This document shows, piece after piece, positions 1 through 6,661 of a DNA stretch of 13,389 bases (within the stretch, counting starts at the first letter, position 1; the number at the start of each line of letters is the position of its first letter). The DNA is from RYN-431 sp036388295 (GTDB lineage Bacteria > Planctomycetota > Phycisphaerae > Tepidisphaerales > Tepidisphaeraceae), in assembly GCA_036388295.1 (NCBI GenBank), contig DASVSC010000223.1, forward strand, positions 1 to 13,389. Reading direction: 5' to 3'. The notes beneath the pieces are model-generated. The model had not been told where the DNA came from. It did not search any database and saw nothing but the letters and a program-made list of their open reading frames with translations. Position numbers and translations under genes: made by a program.

Positions 1-32
1 CGCTGCAACGCCGTCGCCGGGGCACGGCCTGA

Positions 33-114
33 TGCGAGAGAGGGGGGTCGAACCCCTACGCCTTTCGGCACAGGAACCTAAATCCTGCGCGTCTGCCAAT
101 TCCGCCACTCTCGC
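33..114 (-). tRNA. tRNA-Leu, anticodon UAG
   Basis: Read on the minus strand this folds as a complete class II tRNA. The 7-bp acceptor stem is GCGAGAG/CTCTCGC (108-114 with 34-40), and the discriminator is A (position 33), as expected for leucine. The anticodon stem CAGGA/TCCTG encloses the loop TTTAGGT, so the anticodon is UAG and reads CUA and other CUN codons. There is a variable arm, and the T arm carries GTTCGAC. The terminal CCA is not encoded and must be added after transcription. The gene is divergent from the glycosidase-like pair to its right. Confidence 0.95.
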
Positions 115-125
115 GGGCGAGGGGG

Positions 126-153
126 ATCGTATCGCGCCGGGGCGGGCGGTCAA
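126..153 (-). promoter_or_regulatory. sigma-70-type promoter of the tRNA-Leu gene
   Basis: On the minus strand a -35 box TTGACC (148-153) is followed after 16 bases by a -10 box TACGAT (126-131). Transcription would start near 119, only a few bases before the mature tRNA 5' end at 114. The boxes are seen in the sequence; promoter activity is inferred. Confidence 0.6.
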
Positions 154-208
154 AATGACGCGATCGGTTCTATTTGTTCATAATTGCTGTCGGCTGCACG
201 GTTTTTGT

Positions 209-237
209 TTGGCACCGGCCCCTCCAGCGGATATGTA
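209..237 (+). promoter_or_regulatory. candidate promoter of the first glycosidase-like gene
   Basis: TTGGCA (209-214), a 17-base spacer and TATGTA (232-237) lie 44 bases before the chosen start codon. The -35 box is good and the -10 box is poor. The stretch 115-281 otherwise holds only the divergent tRNA promoter and the ribosome binding site of the next gene. Confidence 0.3.
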
Positions 238-267
238 CACCTCACACTGTTCTCGAATCTGAGTCGT

Positions 268-274
268 AAGGGGA
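268..274 (+). promoter_or_regulatory. ribosome binding site that fixes a TTG start
   Basis: AAGGGGA lies 7 bases upstream of TTG at 282. No in-frame ATG occurs before the barrel domain is well under way. A later start would remove the LEPR-type tag that the downstream paralogue also has at its N-terminus. Confidence 0.55.
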
Positions 275-281
275 TTGCCAA

Positions 282-2393
282 TTGAAATCGGCTACTGGTC
301 ATTCGTACACGTTGGACGCACTCGAACCGCGTCGTCATCTGTCCGCCGCGTCACCACTGGCGATTAATTTTACCGACGAGGTGAATTGGGACGCGAATCT
401 ATCGACGGGCATTTCGCATCTGAAGAACCTGGGCGTCAAAGCCGTGCGCATCTGGTTCGGCTTTGACAATTATAACGACCGCCCGAACGCCTATGACCCG
501 GTGCCGGCCTTCGGCACGATCCCGGCCGGCCAGCCGCGGCCGGCGGTGCTGACGGTCAATTACATCCAGAGCATGATGAAGCGCGCCTTCGAACTGAAGC
601 GTGCCGGCTTCAGCGTGATGGCGATCGTGACGCCGAACAAGGGCAACGCGCCCACATCGGCGGGTCAGGTGCAGGGGCTGATTCGTCACCTGATGGATTC
701 GACCGAGACGCCGTTCAGTACAACGCGGCTGAAAGACGCGATCGATTTTTGGGAAGTCGGCAACGAACCCGACAGCGGCGGCTACTGGGTCGCCTCCGGC
801 ACCAACAAGGCGGCCGGGCTGAAGTCGTTCGTCGACAGCTTCCTGATCCCCGCCGGGCGGGAACTGCACGCCCGCGGCGACGCCGAGAAGGTTGTCTCCG
901 CCGGCGTTTCCTACAGCCCGACGGATCTCAAAGCCATTCTCGATCAGCTTAAGGCCAAGAACGCTTTGGACGCGATCGACTACGCCGGCTTCCACCCGTA
1001 TGGCAAGTACGACCCGAACAACCCTTCGGTGAACGAGCCGCGCGACCGCACGAAGCTGGCCGTGCAGTACGCGTCGGCGGTCGGCAAAAAGCTGGTCGCG
1101 ACGGAATGGAACGTCCGCGGCTTCGGCAACACCGGCGCGAACGACGCCCTGTGGGCACGCGCCATCGACGACATCTACAAGAACGTCATCCAGCCGAATT
1201 ACGAGCTGGCCTACTACTTCGCCACCGTCAACAATTGGGACGCCCGCGGGGGGACGATCAGTGCCCGGCCGGGCGGGCTGCTGAAGCACAACACCACGCT
1301 CCGCGTCACGCCCACGTCGCCGATCGCGCAGCTCGACGCCTACTACCGCACGCCGCTCGTCACGGCCAACCCGTTCTACTCGACTTTCCAGACCTGGCAG
1401 TACGGCCGGGTCAACGGCCGGGTCATTAGCACCAGCGGCGTGGGCACCGGGCTGACGGCGATGACGGTCTATGTCGACGCCAATGCCAACAGCGTGCGCG
1501 ACGCCGCCGAGCCGTTCACGTCCAGCGACAGCACCGGGGCGTATTCGCTGCAGTATTCCATCGGCAGCGTGCCGGCCGGCATCTACAGCGTGCGCCTGGA
1601 GACGCCGTCGAACGTCACGGCCGTCATCGGCGCGGTGACGGTGGGGCTCACGAACCTGATTACGACGCCGAACGTCAACTTCACCGTCGGCGGCAGTGCC
1701 GGCGGCCCGGGCGGCCCGGCGGCGGGCGGGTCGATCAGCGGCTACGTGTTCAACGACGGCGACGGCAACGGCGTCTTCGACGGCCTGAACAGTTTCACCG
1801 GCATACGCAGCGTGTTCCTCGACGCCAACCGCAACGGCAAGCTCGACACCGGCGAACGCAGCGTCAACAGCGACGCCGCCAGCAGTTACCGTTTCGATAA
1901 CCTGCCCGCCGGCACGTACTACGTCACCCGCGTCTTCCCGGCCGGCTACCGCCTGAGCGGCACGCCGCTTGCGTACCTGCCGGTCACGGTGGCGGCCGGG
2001 CAATCGGTGGGGGGCGTGAACCTCGGTGCGACGGCCACAACGGTGGTCCCGCCGCCGCCGCCGAATACGCCCTCCACGCCGACCGCCTCGATCAGCGGGC
2101 GGGTCTTTGCCCAGATCGCCCAATGGAACAGTGCCGCGGCCGCGACGCCGTGGCGGGTGTTCATTGACGCCGACAAGGACGGCCTGCTGGACGTGAATGA
2201 AATGTCAGTCGCCACCGACAAAGCCGCCGGCGACGCCTTTTCGTTCCGAAACCTCGCCGCCGGCACCTACACCGTGGCCCTTGCCCCTGTGGCCGGCTGG
2301 GGCGTAGTGTCGCCCACGACGAAGGCGCTCACCCTGACCCTGTCCGCCGCGCAAACCCGGTCGGGGCAGAACTTTGTGGTGAGAAGGCTGTAA
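282..2393 (+). CDS. LEPR-XLL-tagged clan GH-A-like glycoside hydrolase with SdrD_B-like repeats (paralogue 1)
   Basis: The 703-residue product probably hydrolyses or binds a polysaccharide at the cell surface or outside; the substrate is unknown. Residues 10-23 carry the tag LDALEPRRHLSAA, a planctomycete LEPR-XLL-type N-terminal motif; there is no classical signal peptide. Residues about 25-375 look like a (beta/alpha)8 barrel of clan GH-A: FWEVGNEP puts the acid/base Glu at 162, HPYG is at 238-241, and VATEWN puts the nucleophile Glu at 275. Three SdrD_B/Cna-B-like modules follow (about 376-470, 483-588, 603-703), with loops such as DANRNGKLDTGE that resemble calcium loops. A Pro-rich linker (590-600) precedes the last module. 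The start is TTG with an SD at 268-274. The GH family is not resolved. No LPXTG, PEP-CTERM or membrane anchor is seen at the C-terminus. A paralogue follows after 113 bp. Confidence 0.75.
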   Translation: MKSATGHSYTLDALEPRRHLSAASPLAINFTDEVNWDANLSTGISHLKNLGVKAVRIWFGFDNYNDRPNAYDPVPAFGTIPAGQPRPAVLTVNYIQSMMKRAFELKRAGFSVMAIVTPNKGNAPTSAGQVQGLIRHLMDSTETPFSTTRLKDAIDFWEVGNEPDSGGYWVASGTNKAAGLKSFVDSFLIPAGRELHARGDAEKVVSAGVSYSPTDLKAILDQLKAKNALDAIDYAGFHPYGKYDPNNPSVNEPRDRTKLAVQYASAVGKKLVATEWNVRGFGNTGANDALWARAIDDIYKNVIQPNYELAYYFATVNNWDARGGTISARPGGLLKHNTTLRVTPTSPIAQLDAYYRTPLVTANPFYSTFQTWQYGRVNGRVISTSGVGTGLTAMTVYVDANANSVRDAAEPFTSSDSTGAYSLQYSIGSVPAGIYSVRLETPSNVTAVIGAVTVGLTNLITTPNVNFTVGGSAGGPGGPAAGGSISGYVFNDGDGNGVFDGLNSFTGIRSVFLDANRNGKLDTGERSVNSDAASSYRFDNLPAGTYYVTRVFPAGYRLSGTPLAYLPVTVAAGQSVGGVNLGATATTVVPPPPPNTPSTPTASISGRVFAQIAQWNSAAAATPWRVFIDADKDGLLDVNEMSVATDKAAGDAFSFRNLAAGTYTVALAPVAGWGVVSPTTKALTLTLSAAQTRSGQNFVVRRL

Positions 2394-2506
2394 AATCCCG
2401 CCGGGGCCGATAAGCAAAAACGGACGGATTTTCCTTCCTTAACGTCTGCCATTTCGTATCTTTACGGCGACCCGCTGCCAGTGGCGGGCGTAAGGAACCG
2501 AATCTG

Positions 2507-5302
2507 ATGTCCGCTCGTAACACGCATTTTCTGCTCGACACCCTCGAATCGCGCCGCCTGATGGCCGCGGCCCCGGTCGCCATCAACTTCGTGGATGAAG
2601 CGATGTGGGCCGAGAACTTCGAAACGGCCGTCGCTCAGGCCAAGGCCTTGGGCGTTCAATCCGTGCGCATCTGGTTCGGCTTCAACAACTACGAACGCCG
2701 TCCGAACGCCTGGGACACCGTCAGCGACTACGGCGCGGTCACGGCCGGCGAGATTCCCGCCGACCAGGCCAGTGTCGACGGCATGGCCCGCACCATGGCG
2801 CGGGCGTTCCAGTTGAAGCGCGAAGGCTTTTCGATCCTCGGCATCGTGCAGCCGGACAATGGACTCACGCCGACTTCCGACGATCAAGTCAAGGGCCTGA
2901 TTCGCCACATGATGGGCGCGACCGAAACGCCCGAGAGCACACAGACACTCGCCAGCGTGATCGACTACTGGGAAATCGGCAACGAGCCAGACGCCGGCCA
3001 CTACTGGAAGCCGTCCGGCACGAACAAGACCGAAGGTCTGAAGTCGTACGTCAACGATTTCCTAATCCCCGCGGCCGAGGAACTGGACGCGATCAATGAG
3101 CCGGTCGTCAGCGCCGGCGTCAGCTACAGCCCGCTCGACCTGAACACGATTATCAGCGAACTAAGGGTCCAGAACGCGCTCGACAAGGTCGATTTCCTCG
3201 GCTTCCACCCGTACGGCAACGTCACCGACACCGTCAACGACATTGCCAGGAACACCGCGCTGGCCGTTCAGTACGCCGGCGCGGTCGGCAAGAAGCTGAT
3301 GGCCACCGAGTGGAACGTGCGCGGCTTCGGCAACGTCGGCGCGAACGATGCCGTCTGGGCCAAGACGATGGACCGCGTCTACCGCGAAACCATTCTGCCG
3401 AACTTCGAAGTCGCCTATTACTTCACGATCGTGAACAACTGGGCAGGCCGCGGCGGCACGATCAGCGCCCGCCCCGGCGGCCTGCTCAAGCACGACACCA
3501 CGCTGCAGGTCACGCCCAGCTCGAACGTGCTGACCCTGCGCCAGTACTACAAGTCGCCGCTGGTGGCGGCCGAGCCGTTCTATTCGACCTTCAAATCCTG
3601 GCAGTACGGCCAAGTCTCCGGCGCGATCGTCAACCAGTCGCCCACCCCCCTGGGCGGCCTCACGGCCGGCACGAAGGTCTATATCGACCTGAACGACAAC
3701 CGCACCGCCGACACGAATGAGCCGTCCGCTGTGGCTGATGCCCAGGGCAAGTACGCCCTGCAGTACAGCGTCCGTGACGTCGCGGCCGGCACGTACGTCC
3801 TGCGCATCGAGACGCCCGAAGGCGTCACCGCCGTCACCGAAGGCCTGACCCTGGCGCTGGCGAACGTGACGAGCCAGACGAACGTCAACTTCGCGGTCCA
3901 AACGTCCACCGACGCCCTCGCCCGCATCGGCACCGCCTCCGGCACCGTCTGGCAGGACAGCAACGGCAACGGCCTGTTCGACACCGGCGAAACCGGCCTG
4001 GCCAATCGCACCGTTTACCTCGACCTCGACGCCGACGGCCTGTTCGACCCTAACGAGCCGTCCACCCTCACCGACACGGTCGGGGCGTACCAACTGGTCT
4101 TCGACACCCGCATCGTCGGCAGCGAGGGTGCCGGCGTCCGCGCCGTCATCACGGCCGCCTCCACACTGACCACGGCCACGCAGACGATCGCCGGCCTGTC
4201 CGACGTGCATTACCGCGACATCGCCATCGGCATCCGTCCGACGTTCGGCTCGATCAGCGGCTATCTCTGGAACGACTCCAACGGCGACGGCCAGTTCAAC
4301 ACCACCGACACCTTCACCGGCGCCCGCGTCGTCTTCATCGACGCCAACGGTAACGGCAAGCTCGACGTCGGCGAAACCCAAACCAACTCCGACGCCCAGG
4401 GCAACTACGGCTTCACCGGCCTGACCAGCGGCACGTACAAGGTCCGCCGCGTCTTCCCGACCGGCTACCGCATGAGCAACAGCACCACCGGCTACCTGTC
4501 GATCACCGTCGGCGGCGGCCAAGCCGTGACCGGTGCGAACATCGGCACGACGAACGCCCCCGTTCCCACGACACCGACAACGCCGACGACTCCCACCACG
4601 CCGACGACACCGACGAACCTCGGTTCGATCACCGGCGCCCTGTGGAACGACGTCAACGGCAATGGCCTGTTTGACACCACCGAAACCTACGTCGCGTCGC
4701 GCGTCGTCTACATCGACGCCAACGGCAATAACGTGCTCGACAGCAGTGAGAAGCAGACCACCACTGACGCGAACGGTGTTTACGCCTTCGCCGGTTTGAC
4801 GGCCGGCACGTACAAGGTCCGCCCGATCCTCGCCAGCGGATACCGGATCACCAACAGCACGACCACGAACCTGCCCGTCACCGTCGCGCTGAACCAGGCC
4901 GTTAGCAACGCAAACATCGGCACCGCCGTCACGGTCGTGCCGACCACGCCTACGACACCAACAACGCCGACCACACCGACGGTCCCGCCGGCGGGCACGG
5001 CGTCGGTCGCCGGCAAAGTCTTCGCCCAGATCGCCAAGTGGAATAGTGCCGCGGCCGCCACGGTCTGGAACCTGTTCTTCGACACCAACAAGAACGGCTT
5101 GCGCGACAGCGGCGAAACGTACACGACCGCTAAAGTCGATGGAACGTACGCCCTGACCGGCCTCGCCGCCGGCAGCTACACGCTGGCCCTGGAAAATGTA
5201 ACCGGCTGGAAGACCGTCACACCGTCGACCCAGACGTTCACGATCACCCTCAAAGCCGGCACGGTGAAGACCGGCCAGAACTTCGTGGTCGCCAAGATCT
5301 AA
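2507..5302 (+). CDS. LEPR-XLL-tagged clan GH-A-like glycoside hydrolase with five SdrD_B-like repeats (paralogue 2)
   Basis: This 931-residue protein is a tandem paralogue of the gene before it. It has the tag LDTLESRRLMAAA (10-22) and a GH-A-like barrel (about 24-368) with YWEIGNEP (acid/base Glu160), HPYG and MATEWNVRGFG (nucleophile Glu268). Long blocks such as RGGTISARPGGLLKH are identical in both proteins. The C-terminal half has five beta-sandwich modules (about 369-465, 473-578, 580-685, 705-809, 831-931), against three in paralogue 1. Modules 3 and 4 are recent-looking copies of each other, and PTT-repeat linkers (687-703, 812-825) flank module 4. ATG follows AAGGA (2492-2496). A hairpin-forming CCCGC/GCGGG pair lies just upstream (2471-2488). 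A shared transcript with paralogue 1 is plausible, since no terminator is seen in the 113-bp gap. Substrate and exact GH family are unknown; catalytic activity is inferred from the two retained Glu residues. Confidence 0.75.
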   Translation: MSARNTHFLLDTLESRRLMAAAPVAINFVDEAMWAENFETAVAQAKALGVQSVRIWFGFNNYERRPNAWDTVSDYGAVTAGEIPADQASVDGMARTMARAFQLKREGFSILGIVQPDNGLTPTSDDQVKGLIRHMMGATETPESTQTLASVIDYWEIGNEPDAGHYWKPSGTNKTEGLKSYVNDFLIPAAEELDAINEPVVSAGVSYSPLDLNTIISELRVQNALDKVDFLGFHPYGNVTDTVNDIARNTALAVQYAGAVGKKLMATEWNVRGFGNVGANDAVWAKTMDRVYRETILPNFEVAYYFTIVNNWAGRGGTISARPGGLLKHDTTLQVTPSSNVLTLRQYYKSPLVAAEPFYSTFKSWQYGQVSGAIVNQSPTPLGGLTAGTKVYIDLNDNRTADTNEPSAVADAQGKYALQYSVRDVAAGTYVLRIETPEGVTAVTEGLTLALANVTSQTNVNFAVQTSTDALARIGTASGTVWQDSNGNGLFDTGETGLANRTVYLDLDADGLFDPNEPSTLTDTVGAYQLVFDTRIVGSEGAGVRAVITAASTLTTATQTIAGLSDVHYRDIAIGIRPTFGSISGYLWNDSNGDGQFNTTDTFTGARVVFIDANGNGKLDVGETQTNSDAQGNYGFTGLTSGTYKVRRVFPTGYRMSNSTTGYLSITVGGGQAVTGANIGTTNAPVPTTPTTPTTPTTPTTPTNLGSITGALWNDVNGNGLFDTTETYVASRVVYIDANGNNVLDSSEKQTTTDANGVYAFAGLTAGTYKVRPILASGYRITNSTTTNLPVTVALNQAVSNANIGTAVTVVPTTPTTPTTPTTPTVPPAGTASVAGKVFAQIAKWNSAAAATVWNLFFDTNKNGLRDSGETYTTAKVDGTYALTGLAAGSYTLALENVTGWKTVTPSTQTFTITLKAGTVKTGQNFVVAKI
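4244..4933 (+). repeat. intragenic duplication of an SdrD_B-like module
   Basis: Two units of about 105 codons (4244-4561 and 4619-4933) align end to end. Both contain the order GSI(S/T)G, W-N-D-x-N-G-(D/N)-G, (V)(F/Y)IDANGN, GTYKVR, GYR, NSTT, then A-N-I-G. Each is followed by a Pro-Thr repeat (4565-4615 and 4940-4981). Paralogue 1 has a single equivalent (1728-2045), so the second copy was either gained here or lost there. Confidence 0.7.
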
Positions 5303-5303
5303 G

Positions 5304-5452
5304 GATGAACCACGAAGCCGCGAAGCCACGAAGATCAGCTTGGCGGCCGCGTTCCGCTGCAAGCTTTATTTGATCTGAAGATAGATGAAAAGCTTGCTGC
5401 ACGTTGCTGACGCCGGTTCGCTCTTCGTGGCTTCGCGCCTTCGTGTTTGATC
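5304..5452. repeat. 149-bp imperfect palindrome, possible MITE-like or hairpin element
   Basis: The outer arms (5304-5333 and 5423-5452) match as inverted repeats at 27 of 30 positions. They are built of CACGAAG/CGCGAAG units spaced 8 bp apart. The inner arms (5356-5367 and 5389-5400, core GCAAGCTTT) match at 11 of 12. Both pairs share the same centre at 5378, so the whole segment is one palindrome with a more diverged middle (5334-5355 with 5401-5422). It fills most of the gap between two plus-strand genes and begins 2 bases after the stop of the upstream gene. It contains no convincing gene. It could be a non-autonomous mobile repeat, or a transcribed hairpin that ends or protects the upstream mRNA. 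Confidence 0.75.
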
Positions 5453-5510
5453 TTCTCACGATTGACACCACGCTCCGCAGCCGCTTTGATCGGGCCATTC
5501 AAGGAGACAC

Positions 5511-6536
5511 ATGGCCCGCACCGTCACGCTCTTCACTGGCCAATGGGCCGATCTGCCGCTCGAGGAACTTTGCAAGAAGGCCAAGGCCTTCGGCTATGAC
5601 GGCTTGGAACTGGCCTGCTGGGGCGACCATTTCGACGTCGCCAAGGCCCTGGCCGACGAGAAGTACGTCAAAGACAAGTGGGCGATGCTGAGCGACTTCC
5701 AGCTCACCTGCCACGCCATCAGCGCGCACCTCGTCGGCCAGTGCATTTGCGACAACATCGACGACCGCCACAAGAGCATTCTGCCCGAAGAAATCTGGGG
5801 CGACGGCGACCCGGAAGGCGTCCGCCAACGCTCGGCCGCCCGCATGGCCGACACCGCCAAGGCCGCCCGGCGGTTCCGTAACGCGGCCCCTAAAAAGATC
5901 GACTTCCCCGCCGTCGTCAACGGCTTCACCGGCAGCAGTGTGTGGCACTCGCTCTACGCCTTCCCGCCCACGTCGCAGGCCTACTGGCAGAAAGGCTTCG
6001 ACGACTTCGCCAAGCGCTTCGCCCCGATTCTGGCCGAGTTCGACAAGCAGGACGTGAACTTCGGGCTGGAAGTGCACCCGACGGAAATCGCCTTCGACAT
6101 CGTCACCGCCCAGCGCGCCGTCGACGCCGTGAAGGGCCACAAGCGGTTCGGCTTCAACTACGACCCGTCGCACCTGGGTTATCAGCACGTCGACTACGTG
6201 AAGTTCATCCGCAGCTTTAGTGACCGCATCTACCATTGCCACGTGAAGGATGCCTGGTGGGGCCACGGCGACGGGACGGTGGGCGTGTTTGGCGGCTTCA
6301 CCAACTTCGCCGACCACCGCCGCTACTGGGACTTCCGCAGCCCCGGCCACGGCGACGTGAACTTCGAGGAAGTGATTGTGGCCCTGAACGACATCAACTA
6401 TCAGGGCCCGCTCAGCGTCGAATGGGAAGATTCCCGCATGGACCGCGAGCACGGCGCGACCGAGGCGGCGGCCTTCGTGAGGCGCATCGACTTCAAGCCG
6501 TCCGCGATCGCGTTTGACGCGCAGTTCGATCGGTGA
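5511..6536 (+). CDS. sugar phosphate isomerase/epimerase-like protein (xylose isomerase-like TIM barrel)
   Basis: The 341-residue cytoplasmic protein belongs to the AP endonuclease 2/xylose isomerase-like barrel family (PF01261 type). Members isomerise or epimerise sugars or inositol derivatives using a divalent metal. Likely metal ligands are Glu187 (GLEVHP), Asp218 (NYDPSHL), His244 (CHVKDAW) and Glu304 (SVEWEDSRMD). The segment PGHGDVNF (278-285) is typical near the active site. The N-terminus FTGQWADLPLEEL opens the first strand-helix unit, and FGYDGLELACWGDHF the second. ATG follows AAGGAG (5501-5506) after 4 bases. The length is usual for the family. It lies alone between the palindrome and a terminator. 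A role in sugar catabolism next to the glycosidase-like genes is possible but unproven, and the substrate cannot be read from the sequence. Confidence 0.85.
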   Translation: MARTVTLFTGQWADLPLEELCKKAKAFGYDGLELACWGDHFDVAKALADEKYVKDKWAMLSDFQLTCHAISAHLVGQCICDNIDDRHKSILPEEIWGDGDPEGVRQRSAARMADTAKAARRFRNAAPKKIDFPAVVNGFTGSSVWHSLYAFPPTSQAYWQKGFDDFAKRFAPILAEFDKQDVNFGLEVHPTEIAFDIVTAQRAVDAVKGHKRFGFNYDPSHLGYQHVDYVKFIRSFSDRIYHCHVKDAWWGHGDGTVGVFGGFTNFADHRRYWDFRSPGHGDVNFEEVIVALNDINYQGPLSVEWEDSRMDREHGATEAAAFVRRIDFKPSAIAFDAQFDR

Positions 6537-6538
6537 AT

Positions 6539-6556
6539 AAGGGTTAACCCTTTTTT
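6539..6556 (+). terminator. small intrinsic terminator after the isomerase-like gene
   Basis: The stem AAGGG/CCCTT with loop TTAA (6539-6552) runs straight into further T residues (to 6556), 2 bases after the stop codon. The stem is short, so efficiency may be modest. Confidence 0.5.
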
Positions 6557-6602
6557 ACGGGGTGCGGTAACTTTCTATCGGGCGCGTTCCGATCAATAAT
6601 AG

Positions 6603-6646
6603 CTAAGCCCGCCGGCGCGGAAGCTCAGGGACCCGGCAAGGCTTAG
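6603..6646 (+). promoter_or_regulatory. structured leader upstream of the CheB-CheR fusion kinase gene
   Basis: A 7-bp perfect stem CTAAGCC/GGCTTAG (6603-6609 with 6640-6646) is separated by a small internal loop (C against AA) from a second 5-bp stem GCCGG/CCGGC (6611-6615 with 6633-6637). The 17-base apical loop (6616-6632) contains GAAGCTCAGGG. It ends 15 bases before the ATG at 6662, next to a weak AGGA ribosome binding site (6655-6658). I compared it mentally with GEMM c-di-GMP, SAM, TPP and ZTP motifs and found no match. Whether it is a riboswitch, a protein-binding site or a chance fold is open. Confidence 0.35.
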
Positions 6647-6661
6647 AACGGAACAGGACGT

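Noticed and set aside
32..262. Small plus-strand open frame across the tRNA-Leu gene
   Set aside because: It overlaps the entire tRNA and its promoter, with no ribosome binding site.
1842..1877. Dockerin type I interpretation of the DANRNGKLDTGE loops
   Set aside because: Dockerins have two paired loop-helix units at a C-terminus. Here single loops sit inside beta-rich modules, as in SdrD_B repeats.
399..2123. Long minus-strand open frame opposite the first glycosidase-like gene
   Set aside because: It is a shadow of GC-rich codons: low-complexity Arg/Val/Ala/Gly protein, no domain, and the plus strand has clear catalytic motifs.
4565..4981. CRISPR-like appearance of the short regular repeats
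   Set aside because: The repeats are in-frame Pro-Thr codons with no spacers and no cas genes.
3161..5362. 733-codon minus-strand open frame opposite the second glycosidase-like gene
   Set aside because: Composition is Asp/Val/Gly/Arg-rich with no recognisable fold, and it lies antisense to conserved module repeats.
5499..6452. Minus-strand open frame opposite the isomerase-like gene
   Set aside because: It mirrors the sense codons; the sense strand has metal-ligand motifs and a Shine-Dalgarno site.
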